Origin: Azonexaceae bacterium
Lineage (GTDB): Bacteria; Pseudomonadota; Gammaproteobacteria; Burkholderiales; Rhodocyclaceae
Length of the DNA: 34,712 nt
Direction of reading: 5' to 3'
Assembly (NCBI GenBank): GCA_009469685.1
Contig: SSTA01000228.1
Location: forward strand, 1-34,712
Made by a program: the position numbers and the translations under genes. Under the pieces are notes generated by a model. It was not told the DNA's origin. It was given only the letters and a program-made list of their open reading frames with translations, and searched no databases. Positions 1-8,340 of this stretch are shown here, in pieces (positions within the stretch are counted from its first letter, which is position 1; every line of letters starts with the position of its first letter).

Positions 1-657
1 CCGGAATTCATTCAGTTGGCCTATCAGATTGTCCTGGTCGGCCGTAACGAGTTGCCTTTGGCGCCGGACGAGTATGCAGGCTTTTTGATGACCTTGCTGC
101 GCTTGCACGCCTTCCGCCCGGAATCTCCGCAGAGTCGGATTTTGGCCGCGACGGCGACTGCCCGGCGCGAGGCAGTACCGCCGAAAGGCGGCCCGGCTGA
201 AGCGCAGATTCCTAGTCGTCCTGCCGCCGTCAGCCTCCCGTCCAAAGGCGGCTCGGATTCCCGTGGGCAGGGCAGTGTGCCGGTCGCGTGGGAACAACTG
301 GTCGGACGACTGCAACTCAGTCCGATGGCCAGAGAGCTGGCGCTGCAAAGCGAATTGCGTGAGCTCGGCGATGAGGTTTGTTTATTGCGCCTGCCGCCCG
401 AGCAGAGGCATCTCCTCATGAAACCGGCCCAGGACAAGCTGCAGCAGGCCCTTGACGAGCATTTCGGGCGCCATGTCATCCTGCGGGTTGAAATCGCTGC
501 GGTTGAGTCTGCGACTCCCGCCGCCACCGTACAGCGCGAGCGGACCGAACGGCAGGAGCGGGCGGTGGCTGCCATCGAGAGCGATTCGTTTGTGCGAGAC
601 GCCATCGATACCTTGAATGCCTCCCTCGTGGAGTCATCGATCAAACCCTTGTTCTGA
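1..657 (+). CDS. dnaX: DNA polymerase III subunit tau, C-terminal part (DnaX)
   Basis: The reading frame is open from base 1, so the gene starts upstream of the window; only the last ~218 residues are here and the AAA+ clamp-loader domains are missing. What remains is a Pro/Gly/Ser-rich linker (about residues 55-85 of the fragment) followed by the folded tau C-terminal domain that contacts the polymerase alpha subunit and DnaB. The identification rests on this domain layout and on the dnaX-ybaB-recR order, which is widespread in proteobacteria. The linker holds two short PPKGG/PSKGG segments whose DNA forms small GC hairpins. The stop lies 12 bases before ybaB, which suggests one operon. Confidence 0.88.
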   Translation, partial: PEFIQLAYQIVLVGRNELPLAPDEYAGFLMTLLRLHAFRPESPQSRILAATATARREAVPPKGGPAEAQIPSRPAAVSLPSKGGSDSRGQGSVPVAWEQLVGRLQLSPMARELALQSELRELGDEVCLLRLPPEQRHLLMKPAQDKLQQALDEHFGRHVILRVEIAAVESATPAATVQRERTERQERAVAAIESDSFVRDAIDTLNASLVESSIKPLF

Positions 658-669
658 CGGAGAGTGCAC

Positions 670-993
670 ATGATGAAAGGTGGAATCGCTGGGCTGATGA
701 AGCAGGCCCAGGTGATGCAGGAAAACATGAAGAAGGCCCAGGAGCAACTGGCCCAGACCGAGGTCGAAGGCCAGGCCGGGGCAGGGATGGTCAAGGTGGT
801 CATGACTTGCTCCCACGATGTGCGCCGCGTGAGCATCGATCCTTCGGTGATGGACGATCGGGAAATGCTGGAGGACCTGGTGGCTGCTGCCATCAACGAC
901 GCAGTAAGGCGCGGCGAGTCCTTGACCCAGGAAAAGATGTCCGGATTTACCGCTGGTCTCAATCTGCCTCCGGGATTCAAACTGCCGTTCTGA
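670..993 (+). CDS. ybaB: YbaB/EbfC family nucleoid-associated protein
   Basis: A 107-residue protein opening [14 protein letters not shown], the typical YbaB start, followed by a charged amphipathic helix ([18 protein letters not shown]) and the small beta domain ending in a Leu-Pro-Pro-Gly-Phe tail. Family members form dimers that bind DNA and coat the nucleoid. Size matches the family (~105-110 aa). ATG 670 is chosen because a GGAGAG ribosome site ends 6-7 bases upstream; an in-frame GTG at 664 would overlap that site, and ATG 673 is a near-equal alternative. It sits between dnaX and recR, and YbaB is often linked to RecR-dependent repair through this arrangement. Confidence 0.93.
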   Translation: MMKGGIAGLMKQAQVMQENMKKAQEQLAQTEVEGQAGAGMVKVVMTCSHDVRRVSIDPSVMDDREMLEDLVAAAINDAVRRGESLTQEKMSGFTAGLNLPPGFKLPF

Positions 994-996
994 TCC

Positions 997-1599
997 GTGT
1001 CCGTTCCGACCAGCCTTGATGCCCTGATCGAGGCCCTGCGCTGTCTTCCTGGCGTAGGCCCGAAATCGGCGCAGCGTATGGCCTATCATCTCCTGCAGCG
1101 GGACCGGGGCGGGGCGAAAGGGCTGGGCGAGGCGCTGCTCAGGGCGCTGGCGGTCTTGCAGCACTGCGAGCAATGCAACAATTTCTCGGAGACGGCCGTG
1201 TGTGACCGCTGCGCGTCGCCACGGCGCGACCGGTCTACGCTCTGCGTCGTCGAATCGCCGGTCGACATGAACATGATGGAGCAAACTCACGCCTATTCCG
1301 GACTCTACTATGTCCTCATGGGCAGGATTTCTCCCCTGGACGGCGTCGGTGCCCGGGAACTCGGGCTCGAGCGGCTCCTCGCTAGGGCTCGGGACGGCCT
1401 GGTGCGGGAGGTTATTTTGGCCACGAATTACACCAATGAGGGCGAAGCGACGGCCCACTATCTCAGCACGCTGCTCAAACCCCTCGGTATCAGTGTCAGT
1501 CGCATCGCACGAGGGGTGCCAGTGGGCGGCGAACTCGAATACGTCGACAGCGGTACCCTTGCGCAAGCACTGCGGGAAAGGCGTTCCTGCCCGTCCTGA
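997..1599 (+). CDS. recR: Recombination mediator protein RecR
   Basis: A 200-residue protein with the family's domains in order: an N-terminal helix-hairpin-helix ([20 protein letters not shown], about residues 8-27), a four-Cys zinc finger (C-x2-C ... C-x2-C, about 57-72), a Toprim domain containing VVESPVDM, and a C-terminal Walker-B-like segment. RecR works with RecF and RecO to load RecA on gapped DNA. The start is GTG 997, three bases after the ybaB stop, so the two genes are translationally close-coupled. No intact alternative ATG keeps the conserved N-terminus. Length and motifs are typical. Confidence 0.96.
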   Translation: MSVPTSLDALIEALRCLPGVGPKSAQRMAYHLLQRDRGGAKGLGEALLRALAVLQHCEQCNNFSETAVCDRCASPRRDRSTLCVVESPVDMNMMEQTHAYSGLYYVLMGRISPLDGVGARELGLERLLARARDGLVREVILATNYTNEGEATAHYLSTLLKPLGISVSRIARGVPVGGELEYVDSGTLAQALRERRSCPS

Positions 1600-1613
1600 A
1601 AGCCTTAGCCGGC

Positions 1614-1642
1614 TTCAAAGTGAGCGCTGCTTAGCGTATAAT
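1614..1642 (+). promoter_or_regulatory. Probable sigma-70 promoter of petABC
   Basis: A perfect TATAAT -10 box lies at 1637-1642, with TTCAAA (4 of 6 to consensus) at 1614-1619 and a 17-base spacer. It falls in the 93-base gap between recR and petA, the only non-coding space upstream of the bc1 operon. The predicted start near 1649 gives a leader of about 45 bases. Confidence 0.6.
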
Positions 1643-1692
1643 TAGGAGTTTGATTCAATCCCAACTACCTTATCCGTCTAGGGGTCAGCCAT

Positions 1693-2289
1693 ATGAGCAA
1701 TGAAGGAAAAATGGACTGCGGGAGGCGGCGCCTGATCGTCGCCACCGCGGCAGTGGGCGGGGCGGGGGCCGTTGCGGCTCTCGTGCCGTTCGTGTCCAGC
1801 CTGTTGCCGTCGGAACGTGCCAAGGCCGCAGGTGCTCCGGTCGAGGTCGATATCGGCAAGCTGGAGCCGGGTCAGATGATGACCGTGGAGTGGCGTGGCA
1901 AGCCCGTCTGGATCATCAATCGCAACAAGGAAATGCTGGAGACCCTGCCGAAGCTCAATGACGCGGTGGCCGATCCGAAGTCCGAAAAGCAGATGCAGCC
2001 GGATTACGCGCGCAACGAGACCCGGTCGATCAAGCCGGAACTGCTGGTGGTGGTCGGCATCTGCACGCACCTCGGTTGCTCGCCGTCGCAGAAGTTCAAG
2101 AAGGGTGCCGAGGAAGGCATGACTGCCGAGTGGCTTGGAGGCTTCCTCTGCCCCTGCCACGGTTCGACTTTCGATTTCGCCGGCCGCGTATACAAGGCCA
2201 AACCCGCACCGACCAACCTCGAAGTTCCGCCGCACTACTACATGTCCGATAGCCGCATCCTGATCGGCGAAGACAAGAAGGGAGCGTAA
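1693..2289 (+). CDS. petA: Ubiquinol-cytochrome c reductase iron-sulfur (Rieske) subunit
   Basis: A 198-residue Rieske protein of the cytochrome bc1 complex. The N-terminus carries an arginine-rich stretch (GRRRLIVATAAV) before a single hydrophobic anchor at about residues 14-38, consistent with Tat-dependent insertion and periplasmic orientation of the cluster domain. The two [2Fe-2S] loops are complete: CTHLGC (C124, H126, C129) and CPCHGS (C153, C155, H156), giving both Cys/His ligand pairs and the stabilising disulfide pair. It is first in petABC and four bases upstream of petB. A GGGG ribosome site lies at 1681-1684. Confidence 0.97.
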   Translation: MSNEGKMDCGRRRLIVATAAVGGAGAVAALVPFVSSLLPSERAKAAGAPVEVDIGKLEPGQMMTVEWRGKPVWIINRNKEMLETLPKLNDAVADPKSEKQMQPDYARNETRSIKPELLVVVGICTHLGCSPSQKFKKGAEEGMTAEWLGGFLCPCHGSTFDFAGRVYKAKPAPTNLEVPPHYYMSDSRILIGEDKKGA

Positions 2290-2292
2290 CAA

Positions 2293-3594
2293 ATGGCCGC
2301 TGGCAATTTCGAAAAGTACAAGTCCGACGGTTCCCTGGCGGGCAATCTGCTGGAGTGGGTCGATGCCCGCTTCCCAGCGACGTCTATGTGGAAAGGCCAT
2401 CTTTCCGAATACTATGCCCCGAAGAATTTCAACTTCTGGTATTTCTTCGGATCCCTGGCGCTCCTCGTCCTAGTCATCCAGATTGTTACCGGCATCTTTC
2501 TGGTCATGCACTACAAGCCGGATGCCGCCCTCAACGCCTACGGCGTTCCCGTCGCCTTCGCCTCCGTCGAGTACATCATGCGCGACGTCCCGGGGGGCTG
2601 GCTCATCCGCTACATGCACTCCACCGGCGCATCCGCCTTCTTCATCGTGGTTTATCTCCACATGTTCCGCGGCCTGCTCTACGGTTCTTACCGCAAGCCT
2701 CGCGAGCTGACCTGGTTGTTCGGCGTCGGCATCTTCCTGTGCCTCATGGGCGAAGCCTTCTTCGGCTACCTGCTTCCCTGGGGGCAGATGTCCTACTGGG
2801 GCGCTCAGGTGATCGTGAACCTCTTCGGGGCCATTCCGTTCGTCGGCAACGATCTGTCGATCCTGATCCGCGGCGACTTCGTCGTGGGCGATGCGACCCT
2901 CAACCGCTTCTTCTCCTTCCACGTCATTGCCTTCCCGCTGGTTCTCCTGGGTCTGGTGGCGGCGCATGTTCTGGCCCTGCACGAAACCGGCTCCAACAAC
3001 CCGGACGGCGTCGAAATCAAGGCCAACAAGGACGAGAACGGCATCCCCCGCGATGGCATCCCCTTCCATCCGTACTACACAGTGAAGGATATCGTTGGCG
3101 TGGTGGTCTTCCTGATGGTCTTCTCGGCGATCATGTTCTTCGCCCCTGAAGGCGGCGGCGCATTCCTCGAAACGCCGAACTTCTACCCGGCCGACCCTCT
3201 GAAGACCCCGCCCCACATCGCCCCGGTCTGGTACTTCACTCCCTACTATTCGATCCTGCGCGCCATGGTCTGGAACTTCTTCGGTCTCGACGCCAAGTTC
3301 TGGGGTGTCGTGGCCATGGGGGCTTCCGTGGTGGTTTTTGCCTTCCTGCCCTGGCTCGATCGCAGTCCGGTGAAGTCGATCCGCTACCGTGGTCCGATCT
3401 ACAAGACCTTGCTGACCATCTTCGTCATCTGCTTCGTCATCCTCGGTTACCTCGGCACCCAGTCTCCGTCCTACTGGGGTGAAAAGATCTCCCAGGTGTG
3501 CACGGTGTTCTATTTCGGCTTCTTCCTCGCGATGCCCTGGTGGTCGCGTATGGACAAGTTCAAGCCGGTTCCTGATCGTGTGACGATGCACTGA
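2293..3594 (+). CDS. petB: Ubiquinol-cytochrome c reductase cytochrome b subunit
   Basis: A 433-residue membrane protein with the full-length bc1 cytochrome b architecture (both b-type halves fused, about eight helices). Visible family marks include the haem-ligating helix pattern in RYMHSTGASAFFIVVYLHMFRGLLYGSY, the Qi/Qo region GYLLPWGQMSYWGAQV, and the Qo-site PEW-type loop, here APVWYFTPYYSILRA (the variant PVW replaces the usual PEW). It transfers electrons between the two quinone sites and cytochrome c1. The gene sits between petA (3 bases) and petC (11 bases), a classic operon. The longer connecting segment around residues 235-265 is common in betaproteobacteria. Confidence 0.97.
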   Translation: MAAGNFEKYKSDGSLAGNLLEWVDARFPATSMWKGHLSEYYAPKNFNFWYFFGSLALLVLVIQIVTGIFLVMHYKPDAALNAYGVPVAFASVEYIMRDVPGGWLIRYMHSTGASAFFIVVYLHMFRGLLYGSYRKPRELTWLFGVGIFLCLMGEAFFGYLLPWGQMSYWGAQVIVNLFGAIPFVGNDLSILIRGDFVVGDATLNRFFSFHVIAFPLVLLGLVAAHVLALHETGSNNPDGVEIKANKDENGIPRDGIPFHPYYTVKDIVGVVVFLMVFSAIMFFAPEGGGAFLETPNFYPADPLKTPPHIAPVWYFTPYYSILRAMVWNFFGLDAKFWGVVAMGASVVVFAFLPWLDRSPVKSIRYRGPIYKTLLTIFVICFVILGYLGTQSPSYWGEKISQVCTVFYFGFFLAMPWWSRMDKFKPVPDRVTMH

Positions 3595-3605
3595 GGATCA
3601 ACAAC

Positions 3606-4325
3606 ATGAAAAAACTTCTCATCGCCTTCCTGTTTGCGCCGCTCCTGGCTTTCGCCACAGGTGGCAGCGTGCATCTGGACAAGTGGCCAGGTTCGGTGAG
3701 CGACAAGGCAGGCCTCCAGAACGGCGCCAAACTCTTCGTCAATTACTGCCTCAACTGCCACGGCGCGTCGTACATGCGCTACAAGAACCTCATGGAGCTG
3801 GGCTTGACCGAGCAGCAGGTCAAGGACAACCTGATGTTCACCTCCGACAAGATCGGTGGACTGATGGCCGTGGCTGCCCGGGCGGACGAGCAGAAACAGT
3901 GGTTCGGTGCCACGCCGCCGGATCTCACCATCATTGCCCGCGCGCGCGGCGATCTCGGTGCGCCCAAGGCCGGTGCCGATTGGCTCTACACCTATCTGCG
4001 TTCCTTCTATCGCGACGAGAACCGGCCCACCGGCTGGAACAACGTCGTTTTCGAGAACGTCGGTATGCCCCATGTCCTCTATGGGCTGCAGGGACAGCAG
4101 GTGCTGAACCACGAGACCCACAAGCTTGAGCTTGCTGTTCCCGGCCAGTTGCCTCCTGTCGAGTTCGACAAGGCGGTTTCCGATCTGGTCGGATTCATGG
4201 TCTGGATGGGAGAGCCCCAGCAGGAATTCCGTCAGACCCTGGGATACATTGTCCTTGCCTTCCTGGCTATTCTCTTTGTCGTCTCCTACGCCCTCAAAAA
4301 GGAATACTGGAAAGACATCCACTGA
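3606..4325 (+). CDS. petC: Ubiquinol-cytochrome c reductase cytochrome c1 subunit
   Basis: A 239-residue protein with a Sec signal peptide (MKKLLIAFLFAPLLAFA, cleavage near residue 17), one covalent haem site CLNCH (C48, C51, H52), a methionine axial-ligand region around ENVGMPHVLY, and a C-terminal membrane anchor (GYIVLAFLAILFVVSYALKK) with a basic cytoplasmic end. It accepts electrons from the Rieske protein and passes them to soluble cytochrome c in the periplasm. Last gene of petABC; a terminator-like hairpin follows. Confidence 0.96.
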   Translation: MKKLLIAFLFAPLLAFATGGSVHLDKWPGSVSDKAGLQNGAKLFVNYCLNCHGASYMRYKNLMELGLTEQQVKDNLMFTSDKIGGLMAVAARADEQKQWFGATPPDLTIIARARGDLGAPKAGADWLYTYLRSFYRDENRPTGWNNVVFENVGMPHVLYGLQGQQVLNHETHKLELAVPGQLPPVEFDKAVSDLVGFMVWMGEPQQEFRQTLGYIVLAFLAILFVVSYALKKEYWKDIH

Positions 4326-4344
4326 TCGATCTCGGATCGGTCCG

Positions 4345-4396
4345 CGGCATCGCCCCCTGCGACAGGCTCGCCAGGGGCGATGCCGAAGCGCTTTTT
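4345..4396 (+). terminator. Probable terminator after petABC
   Basis: A 12-bp perfect stem (CGGCATCGCCCC at 4345-4356 with its complement at 4374-4385) encloses a 17-base loop. A TTTTT run at 4392-4396 follows, separated from the stem by six bases, so termination may be incomplete. An in-frame ATG at 4380 upstream of sspA lies inside the stem and is therefore an unlikely start. Confidence 0.5.
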
Positions 4397-4412
4397 AAGG
4401 CTCAGAATCATC

Positions 4413-5009
4413 ATGATGAACCTCTACTCCGGCACTACCTGCCCCTTCAGCCACCGTTGCCGCATCGTCCTCTACGAAAAGGGCATGGATTTCCAGGTCA
4501 TCGACGTGGATATGTTCAACAAGCCCGAGGATCTGGCGGTGATCAATCCGCACAACCGCGTCCCGGTGCTTGTCGAGCGCGACCTCATCCTCTTCGAGCC
4601 GAACATCATCAACGAGTACATCGATGAGCGATTTCCCCATCCCCAACTCATGCCCGCCGACCCCATCATGCGGGCTCGGGCGCGCCAGTTGCTCATCGGG
4701 ATGGAGCGGGAGATCTTCAGTCACATCGAACCCATCGAAAAGAACACCAAGTCGGCGGACAAGTCGCGGCAGGAGATACGGGCTCGGCTGACCGAGATCG
4801 TGCCCATCTTCAGCAAGCAAAAATTCATGTTGGGCGACGAATTCTCCATGCTCGACGTGGCCATTGCCCCGCTCATGTGGCGGTTGGATCACTACGGCAT
4901 CGACTTGGGCAAGGCCGCCGCGCCCCTGATGAAGTATGCGGAACGGATATTCAGCCGTCAGGGGTTCATTGATGCCCTGACGCCCTCCGAAAAGGCAATG
5001 CGCAAGTAA
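4413..5009 (+). CDS. sspA: Stringent starvation protein A (glutathione-S-transferase fold)
   Basis: A 198-residue protein with an N-terminal thioredoxin-like GST domain (MMNLYSGTTCPFSHRCRIVLYEKG) and an all-helical C-terminal GST domain. SspA proteins bind RNA polymerase rather than glutathione and alter transcription under starvation. The NPHNRVPVLVERDLILFEPNIINEYIDERFPHP region is characteristic of SspA. ATG 4413 is preferred: it follows an AAGG at 4397-4400, and the earlier in-frame ATG at 4380 falls within the petC terminator stem. ATG 4416 is also possible. It pairs with sspB three bases downstream. The petABC-sspAB order is common in betaproteobacteria. Confidence 0.93.
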   Translation: MMNLYSGTTCPFSHRCRIVLYEKGMDFQVIDVDMFNKPEDLAVINPHNRVPVLVERDLILFEPNIINEYIDERFPHPQLMPADPIMRARARQLLIGMEREIFSHIEPIEKNTKSADKSRQEIRARLTEIVPIFSKQKFMLGDEFSMLDVAIAPLMWRLDHYGIDLGKAAAPLMKYAERIFSRQGFIDALTPSEKAMRK

Positions 5010-5012
5010 GCC

Positions 5013-5462
5013 ATGGACTTGCCTTCGACCAAACCGTATCTCTTGCGCGCCCTGTGGGAATGGTGCTGCGACAACGGATTCACGCCCTATCTTTCGGTGG
5101 TCGTCGATGAGCACACGCGGGTTCCTCGGGAATTCGTACGTGACGGGCAGATCGTCCTCAACGTCGGTCCAGACGCCACCCATAGGCTGCAGATCGGTAA
5201 TGAGCTGATCGAATTCCAAGCGCGTTTCGGGGGCATAGCCCGCGATCTATCGGTTCCTGTCGATCAGGTAGCCGCCATCTACGCCCGGGAAAACGGGGCC
5301 GGAATGGCCTTTGAAGTCGGCGCCGCGCGCCCGATGACTTTACAGTCCGGCGAGGATCCCATTCAGGGTTTGGAACACCCCGCCGCTGCTGAGAGCGATA
5401 CCCAACCTCCCGAAGATCCGCGCCCCGAAGGGGGGCGTCCGAAGCTGCAGCGCATCAAGTAG
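5013..5462 (+). CDS. sspB: ClpXP protease specificity-enhancing factor SspB
   Basis: A 149-residue protein whose first ~105 residues match the SspB substrate-binding fold (TKPYLLRALWEWCCDNGFTPYL at the start, then HTRVPREFVRDGQIVLNV and a FQARFGG segment). An acidic, proline-rich flexible tail ends in GGRPKLQRIK, corresponding to the ClpX-binding peptide. SspB delivers ssrA-tagged and other substrates to ClpXP. The ATG follows the sspA stop by three bases. Codons near the end (5421-5437) form a small GC hairpin with a GAAG loop, but no T-run follows. Confidence 0.93.
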   Translation: MDLPSTKPYLLRALWEWCCDNGFTPYLSVVVDEHTRVPREFVRDGQIVLNVGPDATHRLQIGNELIEFQARFGGIARDLSVPVDQVAAIYARENGAGMAFEVGAARPMTLQSGEDPIQGLEHPAAAESDTQPPEDPRPEGGRPKLQRIK

Positions 5463-5482
5463 GCGCGTCCGTCGGGCGTAGT

Positions 5483-5497
5483 GCACCCAGACGGTGC
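5483..5497 (+). promoter_or_regulatory. NtrC-type enhancer dyad upstream of nasA
   Basis: GCACCCAGACGGTGC fits the NtrC dyad GCAC-N7-GTGC exactly. Its centre (5490) is 87 bases upstream of the start site predicted from the sigma-54 element at 5551-5566. NtrC would activate this promoter under nitrogen limitation. Confidence 0.75.
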
Positions 5498-5529
5498 GTG
5501 AATCCCCCTGGATTTGAGGTCGCGCACGC

Positions 5530-5542
5530 TAAGCGATTGATT
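5530..5542 (-). promoter_or_regulatory. IHF-type bending site between the NtrC and sigma-54 sites
   Basis: The minus strand reads AATCAATCGCTTA, an exact match to the IHF consensus WATCAANNNNTTR. It lies between the NtrC dyad and the -24 element, where IHF bends DNA at sigma-54 promoters. One match to a loose consensus is weak alone; the position makes it credible. Confidence 0.5.
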
Positions 5543-5550
5543 TCAAATCT

Positions 5551-5566
5551 TGGCATGGCCGTTGCT
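5551..5566 (+). promoter_or_regulatory. Sigma-54 promoter of nasA
   Basis: TGGCATGGCCGTTGCT matches the sigma-54 consensus TGGCAYR-N4-TTGCW at every fixed position. The start site predicted 12 bases past the -12 GC is near 5577, leaving a leader of only ~16 bases. A 7-bp stem at 5565-5585 spans the start site and includes the GGAGAG ribosome site. Confidence 0.85.
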
Positions 5567-5592
5567 CTCCGCCAGGGACGGAGAGAAAAGCC

Positions 5593-8319
5593 ATGACACA
5601 ACAAACCCCCACGACCTGCTGTTACTGCGGAGTCGGCTGCGGCGTCATCGTCGAAACCGACGCCGGCGCCGTCGCTGGAGTCCGTGGCGACCCAGAACAT
5701 CCTGCCAATTTCGGGCGCTTGTGCACCAAGGGAGCATCGCTCCATCTGACTGCCGGTTCGGCTGCCCGGCTGCTCGTCCCGGAAATCCGCACCGTACGGG
5801 GTCGTCCCGGCGCCGCGGTGTCGTGGGACCATGCTCTCGATTCCGCCGCTGGACGATTCGCCGACATCATTCGCAGCCATGGCCCGGATGCCGTAGCGTT
5901 CTACATTTCGGGGCAACTGCTGACCGAGGACTACTACGTCTTCAACAAACTGGCCAAGGGCTTGATCGGCACGAATAACGTCGACACCAATTCCCGTCTC
6001 TGTATGTCGTCCGCCGTCGCGGGTTACAAGCGCACCCTGGGTGCGGATGCGCCGCCCTGCTGTTATGACGACATCGCCGACGCATCCCTGGTTTTCATCG
6101 CCGGCGCCAATCCCGCGATTGCCCATCCCATCGTCTTCCGCCGCATCGAGGACGCTCGCGCCGCAAACCCGGACTTGCGCCTCGTCGTCGCCGATCCGAG
6201 GCGGAGCGAAACCGCCGAGCTTGCCGACCTCCATCTGGCCCTGCGTCCGGGAACCGATATTGCGCTGATGAACGCCATGCTCCACGTCCTGATTGCCGAA
6301 GGGCACGTGGATCGGGACTATGTCGCCAGGCATACGAGCGGTTTCGACGAGCTCGAAGCCATCGCCGGCGCGATGTCCCCTGCCGAGGCGGCCGGAATCT
6401 GTGGTGTTCCCGTCGAGCAAATCGTCAAGGCCGCGCGCTGGTTTGGCGAGGCCGAAGCCCCCCTTTCCTTCTATTGCCAGGGCTTGAACCAGTCGGTTCA
6501 TGGAACCGACAATAATGCGGCCATCATCCATCTTCACCTGGCCACCGGAAAGATCGGAAAGCCGGGCTGCGGGCCCTTCTCGCTCACGGGACAGCCGAAC
6601 GCCATGGGCGGTCGGGAAGTTGGGGGACTGGCCAACCTGATGTCCGCCCACCGGGATCTCGCCTCGCCGAAAGATCGGGCCGAAGTGGCTGCCCTTTGGG
6701 GCATCCCCTGGGTTCCTGCCAAGCCTGGAAAGACCGCCGTCGAGCTTTTCCAAGGCCTGAAGTCCGGAGAAATCAATGCGGTCTGGATCGCCTGCACCAA
6801 TCCCGCGCAATCCATGCCGAACCAGGCTGAGGTTCGGGAAGCGCTGAGGGCCGCCGAATTCGTCGTTCTGCAGGAGGCCTTTGGCGATACCGATACTGCG
6901 GCCTATGCAGACCTCCTTCTTCCGGCGACCACCTGGGCGGAAAAAGAGGGAACGGTAACCAATTCGGAGCGGCGCATTTCCCGGGTTCGAGCGGTGGTTC
7001 CACCGCCGGGTGAGGCGCGCCATGACTGGCGTATCGCCGTCGATTTTGCGCATCGGTTGGGTGAGCGTTTAGGACACGATGGCGTTTCGCGACTCTTCCC
7101 GTACGACAATCCGGAGTCGATCTTTGCCGAGCATCGCGAGAGCACGCGCGGCCGCGATCTGGACATCACCGGGCTCTCCTATGCGCTGCTTGAATCCGCA
7201 GGTCCTCAGCAATGGCCGTATCCGGAAGGCGCGGCGGCGGGCCGGCAGAGACTCTACACTGACGGCGTGTTCGCCACTGCCGATGGGCGCGCGCGCTTCC
7301 TTCCCGTGCGACACCGTTCCACCGCCGATATTCCCGATGGTCGTTTGCCCATCAGCCTCCTCACCGGCCGTCTGCGCGACCAGTGGCATGGCATGAGCCG
7401 CACCGGCACGGTGGCCCGCCTCTACAATCAGGAAGAGCGACCGTTGCTTGCCATGCACCCCTGCGACATGCGTCACCGCGGGCTGGAATCCGGCGACATC
7501 GTCCGGGTCCATAACGACCGAGGCGAGATTTTGGTCGAAGTCGAAGAGCGCGCGGGACTTGCCAAGGGCCGCGCCTGGATGCCCATGCACTGGGGAAGTC
7601 GCTTCCTCAGCAGTCCCGGCGCCAACGCCCTGATGCCTTCCTCCTACGACCCGGTCTCCTTTCAGCCCGAACTCAAGCACGCTGCGGTTCAGATTGAAAA
7701 GGCCGACCTACCGTATCCATTGGCAGTGATAAGGCGCTGCGCCGATAGAGCCGATGCCCTGGCTCTCCTGGATCGCGTTCGTGTACTGCTCCCCGCATTT
7801 CCCTTCGCCACCGTTGGGCTTTATGGGCATTCCAGTGCCCTGGTAGTCTTCCGCGCCGCCACGACCTGGCCTCTGCCCGAGGCCGGGAGCCTGGCAGAAA
7901 TCGACCGCCTCTGCGGCCTCGACGGCGAGGAAGGGGCCATCGTCTTTTCGGACCCTCGGCGGGGAATTGCCAAGAAAGCCATAGCCGAGGGAGGACGTCT
8001 GGTCGCAGTGCGCCTTGCGGGCGAAACCTTGGCGATGGCGTGGCTCAAGGATGCCATGGCCGAGGATGATCTCGATCCGTCCCTCATCCGCTTCGCCTTG
8101 GCGCCAACGGCCAAGCCGCCGATGGCCGTGGCGCCGCGGGAGGTGATTTGCAAGTGTGCCGATGTTACTGCAACGCAGATCAAAGCGGCCTGTGGCGCTG
8201 GAAGTACACTGGTTCAATTGCAGGACACCTTAAAGTGTGGAACCTACTGCGGTTCCTGCCTGCCCGACGTCAAACGACTGGTTGCTGAAACAGCCCAGGG
8301 AGAACCCCAGGCTGCCTGA
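5593..8319 (+). CDS. nasA: Assimilatory nitrate reductase catalytic subunit
   Basis: A 908-residue molybdenum bis-MGD enzyme of the Nas/Nap branch that reduces nitrate to nitrite in the cytoplasm. The N-terminal [4Fe-4S] site is C9, C12, C16, C44. The Mo-ligand cysteine is in NSRLCMSSAVAGYKR (C137). The molybdopterin-binding and dinucleotide-binding domains follow to about residue 700. A C-terminal BFD-like [2Fe-2S] domain (CKCADVTATQIKAACGAG ... CGTYCGSC, about 846-890) probably receives electrons from the reductant. There is no signal peptide, which separates it from periplasmic NapA. ATG 5593 is preceded by GGAGAG. Called nasA after the Klebsiella usage; other species call the same enzyme NasC or NasB. 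Confidence 0.96.
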   Translation: MTQQTPTTCCYCGVGCGVIVETDAGAVAGVRGDPEHPANFGRLCTKGASLHLTAGSAARLLVPEIRTVRGRPGAAVSWDHALDSAAGRFADIIRSHGPDAVAFYISGQLLTEDYYVFNKLAKGLIGTNNVDTNSRLCMSSAVAGYKRTLGADAPPCCYDDIADASLVFIAGANPAIAHPIVFRRIEDARAANPDLRLVVADPRRSETAELADLHLALRPGTDIALMNAMLHVLIAEGHVDRDYVARHTSGFDELEAIAGAMSPAEAAGICGVPVEQIVKAARWFGEAEAPLSFYCQGLNQSVHGTDNNAAIIHLHLATGKIGKPGCGPFSLTGQPNAMGGREVGGLANLMSAHRDLASPKDRAEVAALWGIPWVPAKPGKTAVELFQGLKSGEINAVWIACTNPAQSMPNQAEVREALRAAEFVVLQEAFGDTDTAAYADLLLPATTWAEKEGTVTNSERRISRVRAVVPPPGEARHDWRIAVDFAHRLGERLGHDGVSRLFPYDNPESIFAEHRESTRGRDLDITGLSYALLESAGPQQWPYPEGAAAGRQRLYTDGVFATADGRARFLPVRHRSTADIPDGRLPISLLTGRLRDQWHGMSRTGTVARLYNQEERPLLAMHPCDMRHRGLESGDIVRVHNDRGEILVEVEERAGLAKGRAWMPMHWGSRFLSSPGANALMPSSYDPVSFQPELKHAAVQIEKADLPYPLAVIRRCADRADALALLDRVRVLLPAFPFATVGLYGHSSALVVFRAATTWPLPEAGSLAEIDRLCGLDGEEGAIVFSDPRRGIAKKAIAEGGRLVAVRLAGETLAMAWLKDAMAEDDLDPSLIRFALAPTAKPPMAVAPREVICKCADVTATQIKAACGAGSTLVQLQDTLKCGTYCGSCLPDVKRLVAETAQGEPQAA

Positions 8320-8340
8320 GACCAGCAAAGAGGAGACAAA

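Noticed and set aside
5565..5585. Hairpin at the nasA start site as an ANTAR target
   Set aside because: The 7-bp stem closes a seven-base loop without the A1/G4 hexaloop, spans the predicted start site and overlaps the ribosome site. There is no room for a two-hairpin leader.
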